DNA from: Ceratotherium simum simum | Taxonomy: Eukaryota; Chordata; Mammalia; Perissodactyla; Rhinocerotidae | Length of the DNA: 64,000 bases | NCBI RefSeq assembly: GCF_000283155.1 | Contig: NW_004454207.1 | Coordinates: forward strand, 17,804,144-17,868,143 | Direction: 5' to 3' | Shown: positions 11,744-22,560 of the stretch, piece after piece | How the letters are laid out: each line of letters begins with the position of its first letter | How positions within the stretch are numbered: position 1 is the stretch's first letter | The notes under the pieces: generated by a model | Told to the model about the DNA's origin: nothing | Database searches by the model: none | The model's input: only the letters and a program-made list of their open reading frames with translations | Position numbers and translations under genes: made by a program

Positions 11744-12424
11744 CAAATTGTTAGAATTACTGGTTAGTTGGGTTTCTATTGCAAACACAAGTACAAAATG
11801 TGTTAATTATTAATGGCAAGGGAAAGAGATCATATCTGTAAACATTAGCAGTTGCAGATGGTAAGAATGGAGAATGAGCAGGAGTAGGGATTGGGGAGGG
11901 GAGGACATAGATTAATAAATAATCTTGTATCTGCTTGATCTTGGCTTCTGTTCACATCTGCTGCTGTTCACCGTTTAGACTTGAAAGTGTCTGTATCTAA
12001 AAGTTTGGAATCTTCTGACCCATCAAGGTGGACAATGCAGCAGTCATTGCCCTCCCCTTGCTCCATTTTGTTATAATATGAATATTATAATAACATCGAT
12101 TAGGCAAAATGCATTGACGAATTGTGTCAACCATTAGCATACATACCAATGAGAATAAGAAAAGTTGAAGTTCTTTATTTCTCTGATCTATTAAGGGCAC
12201 TTTTCCTTGAAATATAACTGTTCCTCTCCCCAAGCTGCAGAATCATAGTCAACATTTTAGCGCACTGTTTCAAAGGCCTGGTGTGGTATTTTTGTTTCTT
12301 AATGAGATTTAACTTGTAACATCAACTCCTAGGATTGCTTAGATTTATTTAGACTGCTTGTTTATAGTTTCGGGTAAATCTAGTAAGATTATTTTGAGGA
12401 TCAACCTACCTCAGCTTTTAGATT
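11744..12424. other. Unique sequence, nothing assigned
   Basis: No repeat family or exon is recognised. The minus frame 11997-12233 (78 codons) has no recognisable domain. Confidence 0.5.
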
Positions 12425-12545
12425 TGGGATTTCTTGGGCAAGTCATTAAGCTTCGTTAGGTCTTGGTTTCCCTACATGTAAAATGAGATATTCAGCCTGG
12501 ATAATTTCTAAGTTCACTTCCAGTATAAAATGTTATGATTTTATG
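12425..12545 (+). mobile_element. MIR-type SINE fragment
   Basis: It contains 'tgggcaagtcattaagcttc', 'ggtttccctacatgtaaaat', 'gagatattcagcctggataa' and 'agttcacttccagtataaaa'. This matches the MIR variant whose tail reads like GATGATCTCTAAGGTCCCTT. Confidence 0.7.
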
Positions 12546-13798
12546 GTATTATCTAAGAGTTCTTTGTACCCTGGCAGGAAAAAAAATTCTAAATTAACTC
12601 TCTATCCTGGAATTCATAATTTCACGGTCTGCACACACAAAATGAAGTGGGACTAAACTGGGTGTCTGTACCCTACAGTGCGTACTATCGCATTTTTTCA
12701 ACTTTTATTGAAGTATAATTTTATATGATAAAATTTACCCTTTTAAAGTATATACTTGTATAATCATGACCAACATCAAAATATAGAACATTTTCATAGT
12801 TCCTAAAAGTTTCCTCATGCCTCTGCCTACCTCCAGTTCTCTAGAAACCATGGATGTATTTTCTGCTCCTTTATTTCTTCTTATATTAGAAGGTTATTTT
12901 AATGGAATCAGACAGTACAGAGCCTTATGTGGTTGGCTTTCTCCACTTAGCATAATGATGTGGAATCTGCTCATGTTCTTAGATCTATCAGTAGTTTGTT
13001 CCTTTTTATTGTTGAGTAGTGTTCCATTGTATGGATTTAAAACAGTGTGCTTATCTGGTCATCAGCTGATGAAACTTGTGTTGTTTTCATTTTTTTTTCT
13101 ATTATGAATAAAGCTTCTATGAACACTTGCTTGTAGGTATTTTTTTTTCATTTCTCTTCAGTAAATACCTAGGAGTTGGATTGCTGAGTCATAGGATAAA
13201 CACATTTTTAACTTTATAAGAAATGATCAAAGTGGTTAAATCATTTTGTACTCCAACCAGCAATGTTACAATTTTTTCACATTCTTTCCAGTGCTTATCA
13301 GTTTTCTTTTCTTTCTTTTTTTTTAAATTTTAGTCATTCTAGTGGATATGTAGTGGTGTCTCACTGTGGTTTTAATTTGCATTTACATGTTGACTACATA
13401 TGTTGAGCATTTTTGCATTTGCTTATTAGCCATTCACATGTCTTCCTTAATGAAGTGTTTGTTCAAATATTTACCCTAATTTTTAATTGAGTAGTTTGTC
13501 TTTTTATTATTGAGCTACAAGTGTTCTTTATATATATTTTGGATACAAGACCATTATCAGGTATATGTTTTGCAAATATTTTCTCTCAGTCTGTGTCTTG
13601 TCTTTTGAAGTGTAGAAATATTTTTTAAAAAATTTATAAATCTCATTATCATTTTTCCTTAGTAGTTCATATTTCTTTGTCTTGTCTAAGAAATATTTGA
13701 TAACCCAAGGTCACAAAGATTTTCTCCTATTTTCTTATAGAAGATTCATAGTTTAAGCACTTACTCTTGGACCTGTGATACATTTTAAGTGTAGCAGG

Positions 13799-14080
13799 CA
13801 CAATTTTTTTGGAGAAGAAGAAGATTGGCCCTGTGCTAACATCTGTTGCCAATCTTCCGCTTTTTCTTTTTTTTTTTTCCTCCCCAAAGCCCCCTTACAT
13901 AGTTGTGTATCATAGTTGTAGAGTTGTAGCTCTTCTATATGGGATGCCGCCTCAGCATGGCTTGATGAGCGGGGAGTAGGTCTGCACCCAGGATCCGAAC
14001 TGGCAAACCTGGGGACGCCGAAGAGGATGCATGAACTTAACAGCTACACCATGGGGCCAGCCCCACAAACACAATTTTTT
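13799..14080 (-). mobile_element. ERE SINE, full-length type, 11-bp TSD
   Basis: A minus-strand ERE. On plus it shows the tail 'aagattggccctgtgctaac', 'atctgttgccaatcttccgc', then 'catggcttgatgagcgggga', 'ggatccgaactggcaaacct' (B-box complement) and the head complement 'ccatggggccagcccc'. Direct repeats cacaatttttt lie at 13799-13809 and 14070-14080. It carries the longer body with a 'cttacatagttgtgtatcat' segment absent from the copy at 15.4 kb, so it belongs to a different subfamily. Confidence 0.95.
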
Positions 14081-15380
14081 AAATTACTTTTCCCATTGCA
14101 TTACTTCTGCATCTTTGTCGAAAATTAACTGACCATTTATGTGTGATTCTCTTTCTGTACTATCTCTTCTGCTCCATTAATCTATGTGTTTGTCCTTATG
14201 TCAATACAACACTGTTTGATACATAGCTTTATAGGTAACATAAGTACTCCAATTTTGTCTTTTTTTACAAAAACATTTTGGCTGTTCTAGGTCTTAAACG
14301 CACATCAGTAAAAATTTTGTAATTGTTGGTTAATTTCTCTAAAATTCCTGTGGTGATTTTGATAGGATTACACTGAATTTAGAGATCAAATGGAGAGAGT
14401 TGACTCCTCACCAATATCGAATTTTCTGATCCATGAACACAAAATGTATCTCCATTTATTTAGGTCTACTTTGATTTGTACCAGCAATACTTGGTAATTT
14501 TCAACGTAGATGTCTTTCACATATTTTGTAAAATGTATCCTTAAGTGATTCATATTTTTGATACTACTGTAAATAGTATTTTAAAATTTCAGTTTTCAAT
14601 TGTATTATAGTTCATAAATATACATTTGATTTTTATATATTGACATTTTATCCTGTGGCTTTGATAAACTCATTTATCCTAATTGCTTTTTTTGTAGATT
14701 CCTAAGGAATTCTTTGTAGATAATCACGACACCTGATAATAAAGGCAGTTATACTTCTTCCTTTCCAATCTTATGCCTTTTTTTTCCTTTACTTTAGTGT
14801 GCTGGCTAGAACCTCCAGTTAATGTTGAATCAAAATGCAAGAACAGACATTCTTGACTTGTTTCTAATTGTAGGGGAAAAGAATTCAGTATTCACTATTA
14901 AGTACCATGTTAGCTATATATTTATAGAGCCCCTTCATTAGGTTGACAAAGTTACATTTTATTCTCAAATTAATGAGAATTTTTTTATGAACAAGTGTTG
15001 AATTTTGTCAAATTATTTTTCATATGATATACATTTTAGTCTGTTAATAAGGTAAAATACATTGGTTTTTGAATGTTGAACCAACTGCATTCTTGTATAA
15101 AGCCTACTTGGTCATGATATAATATTCACTTTACATGCTGTAGAAATTGACTTGCTAATATTGTATTAAGGATTTTTGCATTTATGTTCAGGAACAATAT
15201 TGGTCTATACTTTCCTTTTCTTGTAACATCTTTGTCAGGTGTTAATATCATAGTAATTCTAGTGTCAAGTAGCGAGGTGCCCCCTATCCCTCCTCCCCAT
15301 CCTTTGCCTTAAATGTTAGGTGGAGTTCATTAGTGAAGAATGGTGGTCCTAGTTTTCTTGCAGAAATGTTTTAAATAAAA

Positions 15381-15647
15381 AGCTCATTTTAGGGGCCGTC
15401 CCAGTGGCACAAGCGGTTAAGTGAGCATGCTCTGCTGTGGTGGCCCGCTCTGCTGTTTGCCAGTTCGGATCCCAGGCGCACACCAATGCACTGCTTGTCA
15501 AGCCATGCTGTGGCGGCGTCCCATATAAAGTGGAGGAAGATGGGCATGGATGTTAGCCCAGGGCCAGTCTTCCTCAGCAAAAAGAGGAGGATTGGCAGAT
15601 GTTAGCTCAGGGCCTATCTTCCTCACAAAAAAAAAAAACTAATTTTA
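15381..15647 (+). mobile_element. ERE SINE, shorter subfamily
   Basis: A plus-strand ERE: head 'ggggccgtcccagtggcaca', A-box-like 'gtggcacaagcgg', B-box-like 'gttcggatccc' (about 15463-15473), then 'tcaagccatgctgtggcggc', 'gtcccatataaagtggagga', doubled 'ttagct/cccaggg' tail units and a poly-A of 12. Imperfect target repeats agctcatttta (15381-15391) and aactaatttta (15637-15647 region) flank it. It interrupts the minus-strand L1 ORF2. The frame 15389-15580 minus is its shadow. Confidence 0.95.
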
Positions 15648-15775
15648 ATAGATATAGGGTTATTCAGGTTATCTATTTCTTCTTGAGTGAGAGATGGTAA
15701 TTTGTGCCATTGGAGGAATTTTTTCCAGATGCTCTAAGGTGTCAAATTTATTGCAATAGAGTTGTTCATAATATT

Positions 15776-17040
15776 CCCACGTTATCCTTTAATGTCTGAA
15801 GCATATGTCTTCTGGCAATGTGGTCTCTTAGCTTTTACTTTTTTCTCAAAAAAAATCTTTATTTCACTTTCATTTTTGAATGATGTTTTTACTGTGCATA
15901 GAATTCTAGGTTGACATGTTGGTTTTTTTGTTTGTTTTTCCATTAAGTACTTTAAAGATATCATTGTATTTTCTGATGAGAAGTCTGCTGTCCATGACTT
16001 GCTGAACATACTCTTTCTCTTTTCTCTGGATGACTTCAATATTTTTTCTTTATTTTTGTTTTTTAGCAGTTTGACTATGATGTGCTTATGTGTGTTTTCT
16101 TTGTATTTATCATGCTTGGGATTCTCTGAGCTTCTTGGATTTGTGGTTTGTTATCTTTCATTCAATTTTGGCAAATCATCAGCCATTATATCTTCAAATA
16201 TTGCTTCTGCTCTATTCTCCCTCTCTTCTTTTTCAGACTCCAATTACATGTATATTATCCAATTACATGTATATTAGACTGTTTGCCCCAGCTTTGGACG
16301 CACTATTCTTTTTCCCTCCATTCTTTATTTTTCTCCTTGTGCTTCAATTTGGTTACTTTATTTTCTTTCTTTCCATTTTTAAAATTAAACTTTTTATTTG
16401 GGAATAGCTTAATGTTTATAGAAAAGTTATAAATATGGTGCAGAGAGTTCCCATATATACTTCACTCAGCTTCCCCTAATGATAATTTCTTTCACAACAG
16501 TGGTACATTTATCAAAACTAAGATATTAACATTGGTAGTACTAACTAAACACCATCATTTTTTCTACTAACGCCGTTTTCCTGTCCCAGGATCCAATCAG
16601 GGATACCATATTACATTAGCCGTCATGTCTTCTTTATCTCCTCAGGTCTCTGATAGTTTCCCAGTATTTCCTTGTTTTTCATTATCTCTACATTTTTGAA
16701 GAATATTGGTCAGGAATTTTGTATAAAGTCCCTCAATTTGAGTTTGCCTGAATTTTCTCCTGATTAGATAGGGGTATGGGTTTGGGGGGCGAATACCACA
16801 GAGGTGAAGAGCTCTTCTCATCACATCATATCAGGTAGTACATGCTATCCACATGACTTATCACTGGTGACATTAACCTTGGTCATTTGGTTAAGGTGGT
16901 TTCTGCCAGCTTTCTTCCCTGCAAAGTTACTATTTTCCCCTTCCTGCATTCTTCGGAAGCAAATCACTAATTTCTTCAGTGGAGTACTGCTCCTACTTTG
17001 TGTTTAGTGTGATGCCTGGAGTGCTGTAGGGTTTCTCTCA
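15776..17040 (-). mobile_element. Older L1 LINE segment continuing the minus-strand block
   Basis: Plus-strand phrases match the reverse complement of L1M-type sequence: 'ttttagcagtttgactatga', 'tgtgcttatgtgtgttttct', 'cagccattatatcttcaaat', 'gttcccatatatacttcact', 'ggatccaatcagggatacca', 'cttctcatcacatcatatca', 'gacttatcactggtgacatt'. At least two L1 segments are probably juxtaposed, with a break near 16,378. Overlapping plus frames at 15999-16432, all T-rich, are by-products of reading L1 antisense. Confidence 0.85.
16240..16277. repeat. 19-bp tandem duplication inside L1
   Basis: The unit 'ccaattacatgtatatta' occurs at 16240-16257 and again at 16259-16276, identical and head to tail with one intervening base. 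It looks like a recent slippage or patch duplication within the old L1. Confidence 0.9.
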
Positions 17041-17049
17041 GTTTTCCTC

Positions 17050-17715
17050 CTCCTCCCTTAGCTTTCAGCTCACTCTGCATGCTTGTGACACAGAGGGATG
17101 TTTCTCTGTATACTGTTTCTCCTCCCCCCAGTGATAGGCTGTTACTTAGTGCAAGACTTGTGGGTATAGGGAGAATTTCTCTTTCTCCTGCTACAGCCTC
17201 AGTATTAGACAGGCACTGTGTAACTAAGCCTTGAAGGTGGATCTTTCTGTGTTATAGCCTTCCCCCAGTAACAGGTCATCTCTTTCTCCCACTCAATGCA
17301 GCATCTTTAATGCACTATAAATCAGCCACATATCATTGGGAATCTTGAGCATTAATGAGTTCTCTGCCCTTCTCCCAGCAGCGGAAGACCTCTACTTTCT
17401 ATCAGTGTAAATTCTTGCACATACGCAGATTTCCTGTTCGTCTCCCAGTGGTAGATAGTGTCAGTGCAGGGTTGAGAGAGTGGGTTTACTATTTTACCCA
17501 GCAGCAGCCAAACTTTGCCCACAGTGGAGTGGGTGGGATAGTTTTCTTCCTCATCCCCAGTTGCAGGTGGCTTTTCATATCAGAGCATGGTTGGATTCCA
17601 GATATGGGCAGGTTTCTTGCCCTTCTCCATCAGCAGATGCCTTTGGTTCCTATCAGATAGGAGTTCTAGGTGTGGGCGTGTTTCTCAGATTTTGTGTCTA
17701 TGGCTAAATAGCAGC
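17050..17715. repeat. Degenerate tandem repeat, period about 55-70 bp
   Basis: About nine to ten weakly conserved units share a pyrimidine-rich core (TTTCT...CTTCTCCCAGCAGC-like) followed by a G-rich half. Cores lie near 17116, 17176, 17243, 17360, 17430, 17484, 17541, 17611 and 17680. Clear examples are 'cttctcccagcagcggaag', 'cgtctcccagtggtaga' and 'cccttctccatcagcagatg'. It lies inside the minus-strand L1 block and may be an L1 regulatory-type tandem array. The frames 17355-17660 and 17480-17707 simply run through the array. Confidence 0.6.
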
Positions 17716-18265
17716 TGCTCATCATCTCATATACATACAAGTCCTGGAGCACAGATGGGCTTCCCCAGGTAATTTTGCCCAACCTTCAGATGTTGGCAGG
17801 CCCTGCATGGCTCTACCACTAAGACAGTATCTCAGAGCTCATGCCTAACCCCAACTTTCCTTGTGAGCACTGAGGAAAGGTCACAGAATAGAGTTGGCAA
17901 GTGGGTGCAGACTTCCCTTGTGTATGCCATTCCCAGGGATTCTAAACTATCATGCTAACACATACTCAGAACTTAAGAATTTATTAAACTTTAATTTGTT
18001 TTCTTCTTACCAGCTTTATTGAATGCTAATTCTTCCTCCCATGTTCTGCCAAAGGTAAAACAATTTCTGTATCCTTATCTCTCCTCAAAGAGGCTTGTCA
18101 CCCTTTGGAATTAAGTTCATCTTTTTGTCTTATAATGTCAGCTTTCCGTGGGGCTCAAAAATTTATGATTTTTCAAATTGTCCATTTTTTTTCTCATTGT
18201 TAGGATAGGATCAGTGTCCTTTCATGGCTTTCTACATCCTAAGATAAAGCAGAGATCTTAATATT
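17716..18265 (-). mobile_element. L1-type LINE remnant
   Basis: It continues the L1 block. The segment near 18190-18250 ('ttctcattgttaggatagga', 'tggctttctacatcctaaga') matches phrases known from old L1 elements. The part at 17.7-18.0 kb is less certain. Confidence 0.55.
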
Positions 18266-18589
18266 TCTTCATTATCAAGGCACTAAATGCATCTCCCTAA
18301 CAAAGAGCTCCAGTTGGGGATTGAATACCAAGGACAAAGAGATGAAAGTTGTTAACTGTAAAGGATGGCTCTGCATAGGTGTATGATACCTTCTGCCTAA
18401 GAAAAATTCTGAAAAGCAAGTAATCAGGAATACATTCTGTCACCACAGGCATTCTTCATGGGGAGCCTGAAGATTTTAGAAGTTAATGTACTTGAAATTA
18501 AGATAAGGGCTGTAACTTATAGGCAAATTCTCAGAGACGATTTCATATATTCCCATTTACATATAGAATAAATTAGTTATTCTATTATT

Positions 18590-18680
18590 TTATTTAATAA
18601 CTATTTATTGAACACCTATCATGTGCCAGAAACTCTTCTTGACTCTGAGAATTGAGCAGTGAATAAAACATAGAATGAAT
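18590..18680 (-). mobile_element. L2 LINE 3'-end fragment
   Basis: The plus strand reads 'tatttattgaacacctatca', 'tgtgccagaaactcttcttg', 'gagcagtgaataaaacatag'. This is the reverse complement of the L2 terminus. Confidence 0.8.
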
Positions 18681-19650
18681 TTCGTAAAGCTACACCTTCA
18701 ATAACTAGTAGAAACTGAGAAACACAAAACATGCTACTCATTTGGCTTCAGGTGGATGAAAAATACAGTTATTTTTACTCAGTTTGGCCAGTTTGAGTCA
18801 TGATTGTTTTATTCAGCAAATTGTGAGTTTTCCCAATCACTGAAAGGATTTCTTTCCCTTTTATTTACTCAAGGGGAAGACAATTGTCCTAAGTAGAACT
18901 CAGCAATTCCCTCTTTGTTAGGGTGGAAGCCAATTCAATATGCAGATAACTTACTCTGAAATATGTTTAATTATACTTAGCTGGGGAAATCCCAATAACA
19001 TTAAAACATTCCATTTGGAAATATGGCATCTGTATTTTTTTCTAGATTCATTTTAAACCTTCTAAAAGCAGTGAGATGAGCGGTAATTACAAATCTAAAA
19101 TGCAAAAGAAATAGTTTAGACTCAACAGAGTGTTTAGTAAGTGAAAAGGATGCCTCAAGTATAATTGCCTGAATCGAAATCAAGTATTTTAAGGAAAGTC
19201 CCTCTTATATCTGTAACACATTAAAATTTTAGTGCTTGTTACGTACTGTTGAACGCTGACACCCCAAATATCACCAATACAACCTGTTGATAGGACAGAT
19301 CCAAACGTACTGCTTACCATGGTAAGGCAGATCACCGCCTTGACAGAGTTTGTTCTTGTCTCAGAGGGGGAAGGGCAAGGTTGGATTTTTGTTAAGAATT
19401 TTAAGTTTGGTTTAAGACAGTTTTTCAGTGTGGAGCCTTGATTAGGATTAAGTAAGGATCATGATAAATTAGTTTAGGATGGGGGATACAGCAAGGTGAG
19501 GGCACACATTATTTATTAATGTTTTCTATTGAAGAGTCGATTGGCCTTTTGGGAAGTCCTGTAATGAACAATACAATTATTTGCCTAGGCAAGAGTCTGC
19601 TAAAATAATAAACTTATACTAATGTAGACAACTGAATAGTAAAATCATGT
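18681..19650. other. Unique sequence, nothing assigned
   Basis: No repeat, exon or RNA gene is recognised. The minus frame 19001-19183 (60 codons) has no recognisable features. Confidence 0.5.
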
Positions 19651-19845
19651 CAGTGGTTTTCAACTGTGGCTGTTTTGACTCCCAGGAGGCTTTTGGAAAA
19701 GTCTGGCAACATTTTCAGTAGTCACAAGGGGAGTGGGAGATGCCAGCCAGGGATGCTGATAAACATTCCACAACGCTGAGGACAACTGCCACAACAAAGA
19801 ATTATCCAGCCCAATAAGTCAACAGTGCTCAGTTGAGAAATCCTG
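19651..19845 (+). mobile_element. MER5A-type hAT DNA transposon
   Basis: It begins 'cagtggttttcaactgtggc' and ends 'cagttgagaaatcctg', the MER5 terminal inverted repeats. Inside are 'aagtctggcaacattttcag', 'gggatgctgataaacattcc' and 'acaacaaagaattatccagc'. It is a non-autonomous Charlie-group element, full length or nearly so. The 8-bp flanks (aatcatgt / gtgtagac) do not match. Confidence 0.9.
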
Positions 19846-19852
19846 GTGTAGA

Positions 19853-20056
19853 CTAGAGATCTATAAAGGGCCAGATAGTAACAATTTTTAGGCTTTGGGC
19901 CTTACGATCTTTGTGGCAACTACTCAACTCTGTTGTAGCTCAAAAGGAGTCATAGATAATACAAAAATAAATGAGCACGGATGTGTTTCAAACTTTATTT
20001 ACAAAAACAAACAGGAAGCAAGATTTGGACCATAGGCTGTAGTTTGCTGACCTCTA
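19853..20056 (+). mobile_element. hAT-Charlie non-autonomous transposon (MER3-like)
   Basis: It contains 'ctataaagggccagatagta', 'ttttaggctttgggcc', 'ggcaactactcaactctgtt', 'aaactttatttacaaaaaca' and 'ggctgtagtttgctgacctc'. This is the well-known hAT repeat whose ends read CAGGGGTCGGCAAACTTTTT. The subfamily name is from memory. It starts only about 7 bp after the MER5A element. Confidence 0.85.
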
Positions 20057-20058
20057 AT

Positions 20059-20502
20059 GGGGACAGCCCTGGTGGTCTAGCGGTTAAGATTCAGCGCTCT
20101 CACCACAGCGGCCCAGGTTCGTTTCCCTGTCAGGGAACCACACTACCTCTCTGTCGGTTGTCATACTGTGGTGGCTGCATGTTGCTGTGATGCTGAAAGC
20201 TATGCCACCAGTATTTCAAACACTAACAGGGTCACCCATTGTGGACAGGTTTCAGCGGAGCTTCCAGACTAAGACAGACTAGGAAGAAGGACCTGGCCAC
20301 CCACTTCTAAAAAAAAAAAAAAAAAAAAAAACTGGCCATGAGAATGAAAACCGTATGAATAGCATATGGGCAGGGCATTGTCTGATATAGTGCTGGAAGG
20401 GGAGAGGAGGGTGCAAAAAGACCGGGCAGGGTTCCAATCTGCTGTACACAGGGGCGCTAGGAGATGGAATCCACGCCACGGCACCAACAACAAAAAAGGG
20501 AG
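20059..20502 (+). mobile_element. Long tRNA-derived SINE, not ERE, with RTE-type tail
   Basis: Head 'ggggacagccctggtggtct', then 'agcggttaagattcagcgct' (A-box region) and 'cccaggttcgtttccctgtc' (B-box-like GGTTCG). A long unrelated body follows ('gtggctgcatgttgctgtga', 'cttccagactaagacagact'), then an internal A22 run at about 20309-20330 and a second half ending 'cgctaggagatggaatccac', 'gccacggcaccaacaac'. The tail resembles RTE/AfroSINE-type 3' ends, unlike the ERE tail. It may be the family catalogued for horse as SINE2-1_EC (memory, low certainty). It abuts the end of the hAT element. Confidence 0.75.
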
Positions 20503-20964
20503 ACAGTGAGCTGTATGGGGCAAGTGGTTTCAGTTCTCAGCGTATAAGTGTATGAGTAGATGGTTTCTGGTCTCAGCACTGTGCTTTGAATCTTCAATAG
20601 AAGCAAAAACATTTTCAACAAAACATAAGTAAAAGAGCAAATAAAGACAAAATGCCCTATGAAAATCCCAGACTTTCCTAGGAATACCATGAACATTTTC
20701 ATGGAGTTGATTTTTCTGTGCTGTCTGAACTATACCAAAACAATGATCTGATTTTCAGACCAGTAATTTTCCAGGATGACCTACTGAAACTAAAACTTCT
20801 TTTAGCTGGGTTTTATCTGTATTTTCAAACTCATCTAATTAAAAAACATGGTAACATGCAACAAAAATAACTGTTTCTTTTAAAACAAACAAAATACGAC
20901 ACTATCATTGACTACGGCTTCAAAATTATCCCTTTAACTCATATTATTTTTCTTCTTTCTTTTT
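20503..20964. other. Unique sequence, nothing assigned
   Basis: No repeat or exon is recognised. The minus frame 20457-20702 straddles the SINE tail and unique DNA and is incidental. Confidence 0.5.
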
Positions 20965-21110
20965 TCAGTTTTTTTTCCGCTGCATTTATTACTTCCTGAC
21001 ATGATATATATTCGTTCGTTTATTGCCATGCCCTCCCCACGAGGTCAAGGTCATCATCTATTTTAGTCATAGCTGTATCCCCATCACCTAGAGGACCAGA
21101 ATGAACAAAT
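20965..21110 (+). mobile_element. L2 LINE 3' fragment
   Basis: 'gcatttattacttcctgaca', 'attcgttcgtttattgccat', 'tgccctccccacgaggtcaa' and 'agctgtatccccatcaccta' follow the L2 3' UTR order. Confidence 0.8.
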
Positions 21111-21136
21111 GCACCACTCATAGAGAACTATTACTA

Positions 21137-21405
21137 TCATTATAGATAACACTTACATGGCACTTATTATTTGCCAGGTAGTATTCTAAGCACTTTACAT
21201 GGATTAGCTTGTCTAATCAGATTACAACCCTGGGAAGAGAGTACTATTATTATTCACTTTAAAAGACGAGAATCATGAGGCATGGACAGGTTAAGTGACT
21301 TGTTTAGTCCCACAGAGCTAGCAAGTGACAGAGCTAAGATTTGAGTCCATGTAGTCTGGCTTCAGAATCCATGCTTTGAACTATTATACTATAGCTACCT
21401 CTCAT
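21137..21405 (-). mobile_element. MIR SINE, nearly full length
   Basis: Reverse complement of MIR across its whole length: 'tttgccaggtagtattctaa', 'gcactttacatggattagct', 'ggacaggttaagtgacttgt', 'cacagagctagcaagtgaca', 'gagctaagatttgagtccat' and 'gaactattatactatagcta' (tRNA head). Confidence 0.92.
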
Positions 21406-21420
21406 GCTGATATGTTGCAT

Positions 21421-21442
21421 AAACACACACACACACACACAC
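21421..21442. repeat. (AC)n microsatellite
   Basis: An uninterrupted AC run of about 10-11 units, just outside the MIR head. Confidence 0.95.
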
Positions 21443-22560
21443 GTAGTTTTCATATTGCACAGTTTCTCTACTGTAAAGCAGGTTATACCTTGAGCCTAGG
21501 TCTGCTGGCTTTGCCATTCTAGAATGGCATCAGGATATTCAGGGCCCAGGTTCTTAGAGGTCTATCTATATGATGCACTGAGGTGCCTGATGGGAAACAG
21601 CAGACTCTAAGGAAAGAAAGGGTTGGGAAAACAAACTGGCTCCACTATAGGTATTCCTACCATTAAAGAGAGAGTTGGTATTGGTATTGGTCAGAGCACA
21701 ATGTATGTTGCTTCCAGTGAATGGACATCCAAACCCTAGCAGAGAGAGGTTTCCATTGATAAAATCTGAAAGGGCAATTTTTTCATAAAAATCTCAGAGA
21801 GACATCAGGAGCACAGGGAGCACTACTTGCTAATAAAGCATGACACAATGGTAGAGGTTGGAAGAGATCCACTGTACCAGCAGTGAGGTTACACCTCTAC
21901 ACCGCCTAGTATCCAGTCTCCAGTGTTTCTCCAGGGCTAAAGGAGTATTGTATGTGTGGCAGCCAGGCAACACAGAGCACAGGCAATAAAGCATAGCCTT
22001 TGGTGTTGGCAGCAGGAGAGCAGTGGCAACAGTCACAGAGCAGCTGCAGCTGAGGGAGGGAAGGGCATTCTGGAAGGTCTCAGCAGCAGGAGTCACTGAA
22101 GGGAAAAGATATTCCTATGTTGCCATGGAGAAGGCCACTTTGATGCCTGTGAGTACTTCTGAGACACACTCCAGAAGGCTCCAAATGATTGAGTCTGAAG
22201 GACTTGGAGAGCTAAAGTTCAAGTGGTTTTTTTATGATGGCAGGTGAGAGGTACCCCATTTTTCTCCTAATGACTGTTTAGCCTCAAAATAATGGCTTAC
22301 AACCATTATAGAGCTAAGGCCAATGTTATCCCCAAGAGTAAATTTGTGTGTGTGTGTGATGGGGGTAGGGAGGGAAGATGGGAGAGGCTGTGTATCTGTA
22401 TATTTAGGTCTAAATCATCTTTGGTCTTACAAATTGAGTAAATTAACGCCAATGCAATGGGTCCTTAATAAAAAACACAATGGTCTTGGCTGTTCTCCGA
22501 ATTACTAATGCCCTGAAACTGTCTGAAAGTCATTTGGATATGCTTGCTGGTAATACTCTT
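21443..22560. other. Unique sequence, nothing assigned
   Basis: It includes two overlapping opposite-strand frames (21830-22096 minus, 88 codons; 22023-22247 plus, 74 codons) in a slightly GC-richer stretch with CAGCAG-type runs. Neither shows a recognisable domain, and mutual overlap argues for chance. A short GT run lies at about 22347-22359. Confidence 0.5.

Larger units (their letters stand above)
12690..15775 (-). mobile_element. L1 LINE, 3' UTR and ORF2 C-terminal half, with two ERE insertions
   Basis: Read on plus, it follows the reverse complement of an old L1. The 3' UTR is at about 12690-13800 ('tagcataatgatgtggaatc', 'taggagttggattgctgagt', 'gtggttttaatttgcattta'). ORF2 then continues 14081-15390 ('ctagaacctccagttaatgt', 'gaaccaactgcattcttgta', 'taaggatttttgcatttatg') and 15648-15775 ('gttatctatttcttcttgag'). 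Many stops and indels show that ORF2 is dead. ERE copies at 13.8 and 15.4 kb landed in it later. The hydrophobic frame at 12817-13107 is a shadow. Confidence 0.9.

Noticed and set aside
15389..15580. tRNA-like head of the ERE as a possible tRNA gene
   Set aside because: The A and B box-like motifs belong to the SINE. The sequence does not fold as a cloverleaf with an anticodon arm and is followed by the ERE body and poly-A tail.
20457..20702. Hydrophobic 81-codon minus frame
   Set aside because: It begins in unique AT-rich sequence and runs into the SINE tail. No homology recognised.
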